A program made the translations under genes and the position numbers. Of a stretch of DNA of 43,853 nt, positions 1-8,444 are shown in pieces. Each line of letters starts with the position of its first letter. Position 1 is the first letter of the stretch. This DNA is from CAYVFC01 sp964450715 (GTDB lineage: Bacteria > Myxococcota_A > Polyangia > Polyangiales > JAFGIB01), in NCBI GenBank assembly GCA_964450715.1, contig CAYVFC010000062.1, positions 1 to 43,853 of the forward strand, in the 5' to 3' direction. The notes under the pieces were generated by a model that saw only the letters and a program-made list of their open reading frames with translations, was not told the DNA's origin and searched no databases.

Positions 1-91
1 GGGCGGGTAACCGCCCCGGCTACTCAAGGTGCAACGCAGCAGCCGGGGCCGTCCCGCCCGAAAGATGGATGAGTTATTTTGTCACGGACCC
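1..91. repeat. Partial copy of a palindromic MITE-like repeat (family A)
   Basis: Positions 30-91 match 13171-13231 almost base for base, ending in the same terminal sequence TTTTGTCACGGACCC. The first 20 bases pair with about 40-60 (a GGGCGGG arm against CCCGCCC), so this copy also folds on itself although its left arm differs from the 13075 copy. The left end is cut by the window edge. No protein is encoded. Seen directly; its status as a mobile element comes from the better-preserved copy at 13075-13231. Confidence 0.75.
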
Positions 92-124
92 AAAGACGAC
101 AGGAGGCGCTTTTTAAACACCCTC

Positions 125-155
125 TCAGACACCGACTACCCCCTTGAACGGTTAC
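125..155. repeat. 31-bp repeat resembling a solo IS66-type end
   Basis: This 31-bp stretch recurs at 42613-42643 in the same orientation with two mismatches. Read on the minus strand it starts GTAACCGTTCA followed by a G-run. IS66-family ends typically start with GTAA, so a leftover insertion-sequence end is plausible. No transposase or partner end is nearby. The repeat is seen; the IS66 link is inference. Confidence 0.5.
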
Positions 156-274
156 ACATTTTCAGACCGTCTCCGGGGAGAGATCTGTTTTGCGTAGACA
201 GGATCCGGGAAGGTTTTTGCAGACTCCATGCCCACGGGGTCTCCGAGGCTGCCCGACGCCCGGGGGCGGGATAG

Positions 275-290
275 TGGCACGAAGCGTGCA
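275..290 (+). promoter_or_regulatory. Candidate sigma-54 (-24/-12) promoter
   Basis: TGGCACGAAGCGTGCA has GG at 276-277 and GC at 288-289 with exactly ten bases between, as sigma-54 promoters require, and one mismatch in the -12 block (GTGCA for TTGCA). It lies 54 bases before the lipoprotein start at 344 on the same strand. Downstream at 2430 is an NtrC-type activator, but no direct link is shown. Confidence 0.5.
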
Positions 291-343
291 TTTGCTTCCG
301 GTCTGCCGGCGTTCCACGCCGCCAAATCAAAGGGAGAAGAGTC

Positions 344-682
344 ATGTGGAAACCGATCCTTTTCTGGGCATTGATGACGGCCGTATTCCTGCTCCTGGGC
401 TGCGCCAGCGGCTCCGCGGCCCGGCCGTCCAGCGGCAAGATCGTACAGGGGTTCGAGGAGGACTCGGACACGGTGGAAACGGGCGATGCCTCGCCGTCCG
501 ACCCGGCCGGAACGAGCCCGGTCGAAACCGACCCGAGCGCCGGCAGCGCCGAGGACGAAGCGGACGAGTACGGCTCCGACGAGGAGGCGGACGAGTACGG
601 CGAAGACCGTAACCAGGACGAGGACGACGACGAGGGCGAGGACGACGACGAGGGCGACGACGAGGAAGAGTTCTGGGAGTAA
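344..682 (+). CDS. Small acidic lipoprotein of unknown function
   Basis: A 112-aa protein with a lipoprotein signal peptide: short positive start, hydrophobic stretch at residues 5-18 and lipobox LLGC with Cys20 as the expected lipidation site. The mature part is low in complexity and very acidic. Residues from about 60 on are runs of Asp, Glu and Gly ending in EEEFWE. The ATG is preceded by GGGAGAAG at good spacing. No enzyme domain is visible; an acidic, possibly cation-binding surface or periplasmic tail is as far as the sequence goes. It stands alone, with a sigma-54-like site upstream and a strong hairpin downstream. A long Ser/Val-rich reading frame on the other strand is a shadow of the acidic repeats. 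Confidence 0.8.
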   Translation: MWKPILFWALMTAVFLLLGCASGSAARPSSGKIVQGFEEDSDTVETGDASPSDPAGTSPVETDPSAGSAEDEADEYGSDEEADEYGEDRNQDEDDDEGEDDDEGDDEEEFWE

Positions 683-741
683 CCCCTCGGCCGTAGCGGC
701 AGCGTAGCCGTCATGCTCCGGCCTTTTCCTCCGTGACCGAG

Positions 742-776
742 GCTCGCTCTCGGACCGTTTCGGGTCGAGAGCGAGC
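742..776 (+). terminator. Hairpin terminator after the acidic lipoprotein
   Basis: An 11-bp perfect stem, GCTCGCTCTCG (742-752) against CGAGAGCGAGC (766-776), with a 13-base loop and a short TGTT tail. It is the only notable structure in the 314-base gap 683-996; I see no other gene there. Confidence 0.6.
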
Positions 777-996
777 TGTTCGCGCAGTTTCTGCGCCTGG
801 CGGCTCGCAGGTATTGCGCGTGGGGGGCACATGGATCCCTCGGTACAGGTAGAATCGTTTCCCTTCTCTCGATGCGTGCCGAGCTGCGGTCTGGCTCCCT
901 TTACTCCGGATACTGGATATACTCGGGAGCGTTCGAGGTCCGACGGGCATTAGGGGCTGGAGGTCCGAGCCGCCTGGCGGCGGGTATCCATATCAT

Positions 997-2424
997 ATGA
1001 ACTTGAATTCCAAGTTGGTTTTGGCCACCACGCTGGGAATCGCGGTGGTGGTTTTCGCTTTCAGCTTTTCTCGTATACGGCGCGAGAGCGCGGCTTTCCG
1101 CAACGACATGCGCCGGGACCACCGAGCGCTGATCAGCGCGCTCGACCTGGCGGTTTCCAGGGTCGCCTCCCGCGGTGAGCTGCGCGACGCGATCGACATA
1201 CTGGAGCAGGCCAACGCCGAACGCGAAAATGTCAATATCCGCTGGATACCGATTTCGAAGCAAGAGGTTGCCAGGCCTGGCGGACGACCCCTTGCCAGAG
1301 AGGTCGTGGAAGAGGTGCAAACAGACGAATCCGGGCCGCGCTTCCTGGTGACGCGGATCGCATACATGCCTGCGGGCAAGGTGCTGGGCTACATCGAGCT
1401 CAAGGAATCGCTGGATTACGAGCGCGCGTACATCAAGGTAACCATCATCCGCGCGTTCGTTATGTCGGTAATAATGATGGGGTTGTGCGCGGTCATCATC
1501 TATGGTTGCGTCCGCTACTTCGTAAGCGGGCCCATGAAGACGCTGGCGGCCAGGCTGCAACGGATCGGTGACGGTCACCTGGACGAGCGGCTCGAGCTCG
1601 GACATCGCGACGAGATTGGGGCTTTTGCCCAGGAGATCAACGCCATGAGCGAGCAGCTGGCCCTGTCGAAGGAACGGGTGGAGAAGGAGACCGGCGCCCG
1701 CATCGCCGCGCTGGAGCAATTACGGCACGCCGACCGGCTGAGTACCGTTGGCAAGCTGGCCTCGGGAGTAGCGCACGAGCTGGGTACGCCGCTTAACGTG
1801 GTCCTGGCGCGCGCCAAGATGATCGCCGCTGGACAGACGAGCGGAGCCGAGGCCGCGGAAGATGCCCGGATTATCGTGGAACAGACTCGGAGGATGGCTG
1901 ACATTATTCGCCAGCTGCTGGACTTCGCGCGCAGACGTACGCCAAAGAGGAGCCGGCGAAACCTGCACGCGATGGCGCAGCGGACCATCAGCCTGCTGGG
2001 GCCGCTGGCCGCCAAGAACGGTGTCGACCTGCAGCTTTTCGCAGGCGCGGGTCTGGACGCCAACATCGACGAAAGCCAGCTGGAGCAGGTTCTGACTAAC
2101 CTGGTGGTGAACGCGGTGCAAGCTCAACCCGGCGGAGGAGCGGTACGCGTCCGGATAGAAAAAGCCGACGAGCAAGCCCCTGCGGTTGTCGGTCTGGCGG
2201 GAGGGCCGGGGGTCTCGATCGCGGTGGAGGACGACGGGGAAGGGATGCCGGCCGAGGTGCGCGAATGCGTGTTCGAGCCCTTCTTCACCACCAAGGACGT
2301 GAGCGAGGGCACCGGGCTCGGCCTCTCGGTCGCCTACGGTATCGTGCGCGAGCACGGCGGCTGGATCGAGGTGCAGAGCGAGCCGGGCCGGGGCAGCCGG
2401 TTTATCGTATTCCTTCCGGAGTAA
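997..2424 (+). CDS. Membrane sensor histidine kinase (HAMP, HisKA, HATPase)
   Basis: A 475-aa sensor kinase. TM1 is at residues 5-25, an extracytoplasmic sensor region at about 26-148, and TM2 at about 150-176. A HAMP linker follows, with the typical motif DEIGAFAQEINAMSEQL. The HisKA dimerisation domain carries the phosphoacceptor His260 in GVAHELGTP. The HATPase domain shows the N box (LTNLVVNAVQAQ), G1 (DDGEGMP) and G2 (GTGLGLSVAYGIV). The H-box form HELGTPLN is typical of NtrB/ZraS-like kinases. Its stop lies five bases before the response regulator at 2430, so the two form one operon and a cognate pair. The signal sensed cannot be read from the sequence. No strong ribosome binding site precedes the ATG. 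Confidence 0.93.
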   Translation: MNLNSKLVLATTLGIAVVVFAFSFSRIRRESAAFRNDMRRDHRALISALDLAVSRVASRGELRDAIDILEQANAERENVNIRWIPISKQEVARPGGRPLAREVVEEVQTDESGPRFLVTRIAYMPAGKVLGYIELKESLDYERAYIKVTIIRAFVMSVIMMGLCAVIIYGCVRYFVSGPMKTLAARLQRIGDGHLDERLELGHRDEIGAFAQEINAMSEQLALSKERVEKETGARIAALEQLRHADRLSTVGKLASGVAHELGTPLNVVLARAKMIAAGQTSGAEAAEDARIIVEQTRRMADIIRQLLDFARRRTPKRSRRNLHAMAQRTISLLGPLAAKNGVDLQLFAGAGLDANIDESQLEQVLTNLVVNAVQAQPGGGAVRVRIEKADEQAPAVVGLAGGPGVSIAVEDDGEGMPAEVRECVFEPFFTTKDVSEGTGLGLSVAYGIVREHGGWIEVQSEPGRGSRFIVFLPE

Positions 2425-2429
2425 GAGAT

Positions 2430-3803
2430 ATGAGCGAAACAGCTGGAAAGGTACTGGTCGTGGACGACGACCGCGCCATGTGCGAGGTGCTGCAGAAGGG
2501 GCTCCGATTTCACGGCTTCGAGGTGCACTCGCTCACCGAGCCGGAGCAGGCGGTCGACCGGCTGGGCTCCGAGGACTTCGACGCGCTGGTCACGGACCTA
2601 AACATGAAGGAGCTGAGCGGGCTCGATCTCTGCGAGCGAGCGTTGGCGGTTCGGCCGACGCTGCCCGTGATCCTGATCACGGCTTTCGGCAGCATGGAGA
2701 CGGCCATCGGGGCCATCCGCGCCGGCGCCTACGACTTTCTTACCAAGCCGTTCGAGATCGACGTGGCGGCACTTGCCCTGAAGCGCGCCGTACAGTACCG
2801 GCGACTACACGACGACCTGCAACGGCTACAGCAACTGGTGAACCGGTCCCGGGGCGCCGAAGACGAGCTGATTGGAGGCAGTACGGCCATGGAGCGTTTG
2901 CGCGACCTCATCGACCGGGTCCGCGACTCCGAGGTGACGGTATTGATCACGGGCGAAAGCGGCACCGGCAAGCAGCTGGTGGCGCGGGCGCTTCACCTGC
3001 ACGGCCGGCGCGCCTCGGGCCCCTTTGTCGCCGTCAACTGCGCAGCCCTGCCCGAGCCTCTGCTGGAAAGCGAGCTGTTCGGCCATGCGCGCGGAGCGTT
3101 CACCGATGCCAAGAGCGCTCGGACCGGGCTTTTCGTGCAGGCCAACCGGGGCACGCTGTTCCTGGACGAGGTTGGCGAGATGCCTTTAGGGATGCAGGCC
3201 AAGCTGCTGCGCGCGCTTCAGGACAGAGTGGTGCGGCCGGTGGGAAGCGACCAGGAAACGCCGTTTGATGCGCGTATCATTGCAGCCACCAACCGTGATT
3301 TGCTGGAGGCCGTCGAGCAGGGCAGGTTCCGGCAGGACCTCTACTTCCGGCTCAACGTGCTGGAGATAGAGGTGCCTCCACTCCGCTCGCGCGGTAGCGA
3401 CGCCCTCGCGTTGGCCCAGAGTTTCTTGCAGCGCTCGGCCTCGGTAGCCGGCAAGGCCATCCGGGACATCTCGCCCGACGCCGAGCAGAAGATCCTCGAC
3501 TACCAGTGGCCGGGGAACGTTCGAGAACTGCAGAACTGCATGGAGCGTGCGGTCGCTCTGGCCAGGTTCGACAGGATAACCGTCGACGACCTACCCGAGC
3601 GTATTCGCAACTTCAGCCGCTCCCATGTACTTGTCACAGCCGGACAACCCGAGGAGTTGGTAACCCTGGAGGAGGTAGAAAGGCGTTACATCCGCAGCGT
3701 GCTCGAGGCGGTCCACGGCCACCGTACGGCGGCCGCCCGGGTGCTGGGGCTAGATCGCAAGACCCTCTACCGAAAACTCGAACGGTGGGGCATTTCCAAG
3801 TAG
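2430..3803 (+). CDS. NtrC-family sigma-54-dependent response regulator
   Basis: A 457-aa activator of sigma-54 RNA polymerase. It has a receiver domain at residues 8-120 with phosphoacceptor Asp56 (TDLNMKE) and Lys in FLTKPFE. The AAA+ domain at about 145-375 has Walker A GESGTGKQ, Walker B FLDEVGE and arginine-finger region motifs. The C-terminal Fis-type helix-turn-helix is AAARVLGLDRKTLYRKL. The open frame extends upstream to 2265, but the ATG at 2430, five bases after the kinase stop, gives a normal receiver N-terminus. The sigma-54 contact loop reads GAFTDA where the textbook motif is GAFTGA; this variant occurs in functional family members. Kinase and regulator are almost certainly partners. 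The sigma-54-like sites at 275, 38738 and 41452 could be targets, but that is only a guess. Confidence 0.95.
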   Translation: MSETAGKVLVVDDDRAMCEVLQKGLRFHGFEVHSLTEPEQAVDRLGSEDFDALVTDLNMKELSGLDLCERALAVRPTLPVILITAFGSMETAIGAIRAGAYDFLTKPFEIDVAALALKRAVQYRRLHDDLQRLQQLVNRSRGAEDELIGGSTAMERLRDLIDRVRDSEVTVLITGESGTGKQLVARALHLHGRRASGPFVAVNCAALPEPLLESELFGHARGAFTDAKSARTGLFVQANRGTLFLDEVGEMPLGMQAKLLRALQDRVVRPVGSDQETPFDARIIAATNRDLLEAVEQGRFRQDLYFRLNVLEIEVPPLRSRGSDALALAQSFLQRSASVAGKAIRDISPDAEQKILDYQWPGNVRELQNCMERAVALARFDRITVDDLPERIRNFSRSHVLVTAGQPEELVTLEEVERRYIRSVLEAVHGHRTAAARVLGLDRKTLYRKLERWGISK

Positions 3804-3850
3804 GGCTTCGGGCGGAGCCGGGGTGCGTTGCGCGCCGCCCCTGAAAACGA

Positions 3851-3881
3851 CGCCCCGTCCCGGGGCACGCGGGACGGGGCG
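3851..3881. terminator. Bidirectional GC hairpin between convergent genes
   Basis: A 12-bp perfect stem, CGCCCCGTCCCG (3851-3862) against CGGGACGGGGCG (3870-3881), in the gap between the NtrC gene and the convergent OmpA-domain gene. There is no T tract, so it may be a Rho-independent stop of the GC-rich kind or only a stalling hairpin. Confidence 0.6.
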
Positions 3882-3937
3882 CTCGGAAGGTGGCTTTCCG
3901 GTTGCGGCAAATTCGCTTGTCTTTCGCTCCCCCTGGT

Positions 3938-4480
3938 TCAGCGAAGATCGAATTCGGCTCGCCGATCGCTGGCCCAGCCACCTTCTTCGCTCCCCCTGGA
4001 GAACTCCTCCCCAACCGAGCGCACGGTCACCGGCTTCCGGCTCAGGTCCAGAGAGGAGAGGTACTTGGCCGCGGCCCTGGCTCTGCGGTCGCCCAGCGCC
4101 AGGTTGTACTCCTCGGTGCCCCGCGGATCGGTCATTCCCGTGACGACGATCGCGCCGGCCCTGTTCCCCTGCAAGCAGGTTGCGTTCTGCTGGAGGACTC
4201 GTCGCGCTTCGGCGCTCAGGTCGCTGGAGTCGAAATCGAAATAGACAGAAGACATACCGCAGGTTGCCGGGCTTCCCTCGGAGGCCGAGGCCCGGTTCCG
4301 CGCGAGGTCGTCCGGGTTGGCTCTCGAAGCAGCGGCGCCTGTCCGGTCGGCGCCCGCGGTGTTCTTCTGCTGCTTGGTAGTAGAGGCACAGGCGACGGCC
4401 AGAAGTGCGGACAGTACGACCGCCGCGACTCCGGTCAGGGATTCCCGCTGGCTACTCGTGGTCAACACGACCTTGAACAT
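3938..4480 (-). CDS. OmpA/Pal-type peptidoglycan-binding lipoprotein
   Basis: A 180-aa lipoprotein. The signal peptide has a hydrophobic core VAAVVLSALLA and lipobox AVAC (Cys31). A polar linker of about 50 residues follows, then an OmpA C-terminal domain starting at VYFDFDSSDL. The peptidoglycan-binding motif TGMTDPRGTEEYNLALG is present, with Met where most family members have His (GHTD), followed by RRARAAAKYL. Such proteins tether the outer membrane to peptidoglycan. I chose the ATG at 4480, which has AAAGGA upstream, over an in-frame ATG 11 codons earlier. The domain is about as long as in Pal. No tol genes are nearby, so calling it Pal itself would go too far. Confidence 0.9.
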   Translation of the reverse strand: MFKVVLTTSSQRESLTGVAAVVLSALLAVACASTTKQQKNTAGADRTGAAASRANPDDLARNRASASEGSPATCGMSSVYFDFDSSDLSAEARRVLQQNATCLQGNRAGAIVVTGMTDPRGTEEYNLALGDRRARAAAKYLSSLDLSRKPVTVRSVGEEFSRGSEEGGWASDRRAEFDLR

Positions 4481-4652
4481 TTCTATAGATCCTTTCCGAG
4501 AGCGCCCCCCCATGGCCTGTATCCGGCCTTCGCTCTCGAAGCACTTGTTTGCACGGTCCGTGCCAGACCGCTGGTGCCTTCCTCGCCGTTTTTTCAGGCC
4601 GAATTCGGTTTCCAGATGCCAAGCGAACGTGGCATTTTGGGCCGCCCGGGGC

Positions 4653-5693
4653 TTAATGCCCCACCGTCCAGGCGGGAACGTCGGCGCAGATGGGCTCTGG
4701 CTCGACGGTCTGACCCGAGGCGTCCTCGAGCTGGAAGGCGAAGCAGGGGGTATAGACCCAGTCTTCCTCGGGAATGATGAGGGACATGTCGAAACCGCTG
4801 CCCGCCTCGATCCAGACCCGCTCTCCCGATGTCACCTCGTGCGGGTAGTGGTCGTCGCCCGGATCCGAGTAAAGGTTGGGGGTGTCGTCGGTGAGAAACA
4901 GCACGGCCGAGTAGGGGTGCGCGTCCCAGCCCCCCGAAAGCGCGCCGAAGCGGATGCGCGCAAACACCGCCTGCCGCGTGGCGCCGGTGAGCCGGCAGTC
5001 GCTGCACTCGCCCGGACCGCATTCGATCAGCTCGGCCTGGTAGGAGAAGTACTCGACCGCCGGCTCGGCCGCCAGGGCCAGGGTCGGCAGCATCGCGTCC
5101 GAGGTGGTGAAACTCGCCTGCAGCGCTCGCGGTCCCTGTACCTCCGGGACCACGCCGCCGGCGGAGTCCAGGTACTGCGTATTGTGCGCCTCGATTTCAA
5201 CCGAGTATTCCGTGCCCGGCTTCAGCGGATCGGTCGGGCGCCAGGCCGCGAAGAAGTCGCCGATCGGCCACTGGGCCATCCTCGGATCGGTCGCGGTGTC
5301 GGATCCGCCCACGCCCATGCCGTTCAGCCAGTCCCCCAGCACGCCCTCGACCTCGGCGCCCGAGCCGGCCTCGCGCACGGTCACGCGAATGTGGACGGAA
5401 AAGTCGTTGCCGAAGCAGGCGGCCTCGGAGTGCGGCTCGCCCCGTACCATGATGGGCGCGTCGCGCGGCACCCCGGTCTCGCCGTCCGTCGGGGTTAGCT
5501 CGCCCAGCGTCCAGAATGCCGCCGGGCTCGGTCCCACCGAGCCGGTCTGCCCGCCCTGCACGATGGCCGGTCCCTTGATGTCGGGATCCAGAGTCTGGTC
5601 GGGCTCGTTCGCGCCGGCGCCGCTCACCTCGCAGCCGGTCAGAGGAACTATGAATACCAGCGTTGAAACCGCGACCGCGAGAAAGCACTTCAT
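4653..5693 (-). CDS. Secreted lipoprotein with Ig-like segment
   Basis: A 346-aa lipoprotein with signal peptide and lipobox LTGC (Cys21). The stretch LTPTDGETGVPRDAPIMV near residue 65 is the usual start of a bacterial Ig-like (Big_5-type) domain found in myxobacterial surface proteins. The rest is rich in Gly, Asp and aromatic residues. It has several Cys, including the cluster CGPGECSDC around residue 225, which may form disulfides outside the cytoplasm. AAGGAG sits seven bases before the ATG. The gene is divergent from the regulator at 5856, sharing a 160-base intergenic region with an inverted repeat. Function unknown. Confidence 0.8.
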   Translation of the reverse strand: MKCFLAVAVSTLVFIVPLTGCEVSGAGANEPDQTLDPDIKGPAIVQGGQTGSVGPSPAAFWTLGELTPTDGETGVPRDAPIMVRGEPHSEAACFGNDFSVHIRVTVREAGSGAEVEGVLGDWLNGMGVGGSDTATDPRMAQWPIGDFFAAWRPTDPLKPGTEYSVEIEAHNTQYLDSAGGVVPEVQGPRALQASFTTSDAMLPTLALAAEPAVEYFSYQAELIECGPGECSDCRLTGATRQAVFARIRFGALSGGWDAHPYSAVLFLTDDTPNLYSDPGDDHYPHEVTSGERVWIEAGSGFDMSLIIPEEDWVYTPCFAFQLEDASGQTVEPEPICADVPAWTVGH

Positions 5694-5807
5694 TTCTGGC
5701 TCCTTCTGTGGACTCCCGCTCTCTTTCGGAAACCGGACCTCTCGGCCGGGTTACTTCTATCTATCCAATTGTCGCTCGCGGCGGTTCCGCTGTCTAGCAC
5801 TCATATG

Positions 5808-5841
5808 CACATTTCATGGTGCAGAATTGCCCATGAATGTG
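5808..5841. promoter_or_regulatory. Imperfect inverted repeat, candidate operator
   Basis: CACATTTCATGG (5808-5819) is mirrored by CCATGAATGTG (5831-5841), one base shorter, with 11 bases between. It sits in an AT-richer patch 15 bases before the regulator start at 5856, in the divergent gap with the lipoprotein at 5693. Position and symmetry suggest autoregulation; binding is inferred. Confidence 0.45.
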
Positions 5842-5855
5842 TAAAATGGTTATAT

Positions 5856-6839
5856 ATGGCGCAAACGAGCAGGACCCTGGAATACGAGCGCGTTTCATCG
5901 GAGATCATACGCGTTCTTCGCGGCAAGCGGTCCCAGCTGGCCTTCAGCAGGCGTCTGGGTTACCGGTGCAACACGGTCTACACCTGGGAGTCGGGGCGAC
6001 GCTGGCCTCCGACGCGGGTCCTGTTTCGCGCCGCCGAGCTGGCCCGGCGCGACCCGCGGGAGTGCCTGGAGCGGTTTTTCCGGGTGCAGCCGGCCTGGCT
6101 CAGGCGCTGGGAGTGGCGGGAGCCGGGCGCGACGGCGGCGTTTTTACGCGAGCTCAAAGGGTCGGCCCGCATCCGGGAGCTGGCAGCCCGTTCCGGCTTC
6201 AGCCGTTTCACCCTGTCACGCTGGCTAAAGGGCAGGGGCGAGCCGGCACTACCGGAGCTGTTGCGCTACGTGGAGGCGACCTCGCTGCGCCTGCTGGATT
6301 TCATCGCCGTATTCGTGGACCCGGCCGCTCTGCCCTCGGCGGCCGTCGCCTGGGCCGACCTGCAGGCGCTGCGCCGGCTGGCCTTCGAGCTACCCTGGAG
6401 CCACGCGGTGTTGCGTGCCCTGGAGCTGGACGACTACCGCGCGCTTCCCGCCCACCGGCCCGGCTGGATCGCACGCCGGCTGGGGATCAGCCGGAGACAG
6501 GAAGAGCAGTGCCTGCAGGTGCTGGCCCGCACCGGACAGGCCGCGCTGAGCGGCAAACACTGGGTCCCCGCGAGGGTGGGCACGGTGGACACGCGGCAGG
6601 ACGAGGCGACCAACAGGCGGCTGAAGCAATGGTGGGCCGGAGTGGCCGCGCGGAAGCTGAAGGCGGACGCTCCCGGTGTTTTCTCGTACAACCTGTTCAC
6701 GGTTTCCGCGGCCGATCTGGACCGTATCCAGGAGCTGCACGTCGCCTATTTCAACGCCGTGCGTGGCATCGTGGCCGAGTCCCGATCGGCCGACCACGTG
6801 GTGCTGGCCAACCTGCAGCTGTTCAGGTTGGACGGGTGA
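5856..6839 (+). CDS. TIGR02147/DUF4423-type helix-turn-helix regulator
   Basis: A 327-aa predicted DNA-binding protein. Residues 1-60 form a Cro-like fold with FSRRLGYRCNTVYTWESGRR, and a second helix-turn-helix-like segment lies near SGFSRFTLSRWLKGRG. The C-terminal half has the pattern of the DUF4423 domain: a winged-helix-like part (LARTGQAAL), then a tail ending VVLANLQLFRLDG, as proteins of the TIGR02147 family do. That family is known mainly from Fibrobacteres and myxobacteria. The start is taken at the ATG at 5856; the frame is open 29 codons further upstream, but those codons cover the inverted repeat and the likely promoter. It is divergent from the lipoprotein at 4653-5693, a natural candidate target. 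Confidence 0.75.
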   Translation: MAQTSRTLEYERVSSEIIRVLRGKRSQLAFSRRLGYRCNTVYTWESGRRWPPTRVLFRAAELARRDPRECLERFFRVQPAWLRRWEWREPGATAAFLRELKGSARIRELAARSGFSRFTLSRWLKGRGEPALPELLRYVEATSLRLLDFIAVFVDPAALPSAAVAWADLQALRRLAFELPWSHAVLRALELDDYRALPAHRPGWIARRLGISRRQEEQCLQVLARTGQAALSGKHWVPARVGTVDTRQDEATNRRLKQWWAGVAARKLKADAPGVFSYNLFTVSAADLDRIQELHVAYFNAVRGIVAESRSADHVVLANLQLFRLDG

Positions 6840-6935
6840 CTGCCCGCGGCGCGACCGGCCCGGCAGCACTCGGCGTCCGGTCCGGTCGCCCGGAACAATA
6901 GACAAAAGGGACAGGCGCGCCTAAATAGATCGAAT

Positions 6936-8228
6936 ATGGCACCCGTTCACGGAGGCGTGGTGGCGGCTGCCTCGCCCGAGGCGGCCGAGGCGGGCGTCGA
7001 GATCATGGAGCAGGGTGGCAACGCGGTCGACGCCGCGGTGGCGGTCTCCCTGGCGCTCGGGGTCACCGAGCCGGCCGGTTCGGGCATCGGCGGGCAGAGC
7101 ACCTTCATCGTCCATCCCCCCGAGGGCCGGCCCTTCGTGGTCAACGGCACCTCCCGGGCGCCGGCGCGTATCCCGGATGGGATCACCCCGGCCAACCTGG
7201 AGGGGCACTGCGCCACCACCATACCGAGCAACCACTAGGGCGTAGAGGACTTCTACTCGGGAGAGATCGCCCGCGAGATCGAACAGGACATGCGCGACCA
7301 CGGGGGCTGGATCACCCGGGACGATCTGGCCGGCTTCCTCGAGCCGCCCGAGCTTCCGGCGCTTTGCGATACCTATCGGGGTTGGAATGTCCACACGCTG
7401 CCCCCGCCCGCCGGCGGCTGGGTCGTGCTCCTGGCCCTCAATATCCTGGAACAGGTCCCCGAGGGGTTGCTGGCCGCGGAAGGCCCCGGCAGGCTGGTAT
7501 CGCTGGCCGAGACCCTGATGGCCTCGCACCGGCAACGATCCTACAGGCCGATACCCGATCTGATCGACTACCAGCAGCACGTGGCCCGCAGCTCGGGCAA
7601 GGACAAGGCCAGGAAAATTGCCCGGAGCCGTTTGCGCGTCGGTAAGGGGGAGACCACGCACTTCTCGCTGGTGGACGCGGAGGGGATGACCGTGGCGGTC
7701 ACCCAGAGCCTGAACTCCTACTTCGGGGCCAAGGTGGCGAGCCCCGGGCTGGGTTTTCTCTACAACGACTACATGCGGGAGTTCGTGCCCGAGGAACGCA
7801 GCCACCCGCATGCACTGGGTGCAAGCGGCATACCGTGCTCGTCCATGAGCGCCAGCATCGTCGCCCGGAACGCGAAGCCCGTCCTGGCCGCGGGAAGCGC
7901 CGGCGACGAACGGATCATCTCGGGGGTCATCCAGGTCATCAGCCACTGGATAGACGTGGGCAAGGGGATCGAGGCCGCGGTGGCGGCTTCCCGCATCCAC
8001 TGCCTGCGCGCGGAGGAGGTGCTGCTGGAGACCCGGCCCGCGGACCTGAAGGCCGTGCTGGGCCTGGAGCAGCGCGGGTATACGGTGCATCAACCGCTCT
8101 CCAGCCTGTTCTCGGGGGAGCTCAACCCCTACTTCGGCGGCATCCACGCGGTCGCGCTCGAGGGGGATCGGTGGAAAGGCGCGGCCGACCCGCGCCGGGA
8201 CGGCGCGGTGGTCTATCTGGGAGGGTGA
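6936..8228 (+). pseudogene. ggt: Gamma-glutamyltransferase, internally deleted with in-frame stop (module copy 1)
   Basis: Both parts lie in one frame: 6936-7238 and, after the TAG at 7236-7238, on to 8228. The N-terminal part has the family pattern VAAASPEAAEAG, GGNAVDAAVA and GSGIGGQ. The C-terminal part keeps the autocatalytic Thr in GETTHFSLVD and the tail DGAVVYLGG. About 100 residues normally found between GHCATTIPS and DFYSGEIA are missing, and the stop lies at that junction. The whole is about 430 codons against the usual 530-580, so no normal enzyme can be made. The family cleaves gamma-glutamyl bonds, for example in glutathione. No signal peptide is seen. A second remnant of the same gene is at 13634-13735. 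An assembly deletion is possible. Confidence 0.8.
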
Positions 8229-8444
8229 GGAGCTGTCGGCGTCGCGACCCTCGGCCGGGCCGGGCCGTGGTAAAAAACGCTACATCGAAATGGCGGGCGG
8301 AGTAGGGCTGTTATGAAGGCTTTCCCTACGGTGGTACGGGGCTTCGCGTGCTTCAATGGTGGCGCCGGCGCGATCCGCGAGCAGGCCCGGTAATGGCGCC
8401 TTTCGGATCGGCGCGAAGACCGATTCCCGGACCCGCGACGGCAG
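8229..8444 (+). other. Leader of the CoA-transferase gene, duplicated at 13736-14004
   Basis: No gene. This 216-base stretch aligns along most of its length with 13736-14004, which precedes the acyl-CoA synthetase. The best-kept parts are around AAATGGCGGGCGG (8289 on) and TGGCGCCTTTCGG (8394 on). It includes one copy of a small GTRGC/GCTAC hairpin with an A-rich loop (about 8264-8280). The similarity is explained by module duplication; a regulatory role is possible but not shown. Confidence 0.6.

Noticed and set aside
136..832. Long Ser/Val-rich minus-strand frames opposite the acidic lipoprotein
   Set aside because: They mirror the GAC/GAG repeats of 344-682, lack start signals and have low-complexity translations.
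3100..3125. GAFTDA in the NtrC-type regulator as a sign of lost sigma-54 contact
   Set aside because: The D-for-G variant is known in functional family members and all other AAA+ motifs are intact.
6851..6889. GCGACCGG/CCGGTCGC hairpin after the TIGR02147-type regulator
   Set aside because: Only 8 bp with a 23-base loop and no T tract; such pairs are frequent by chance at this GC content.
6390..8147. Long minus-strand frames opposite the regulator and ggt remnant
   Set aside because: They are GC-driven shadows; the plus-strand frames carry clear family motifs.
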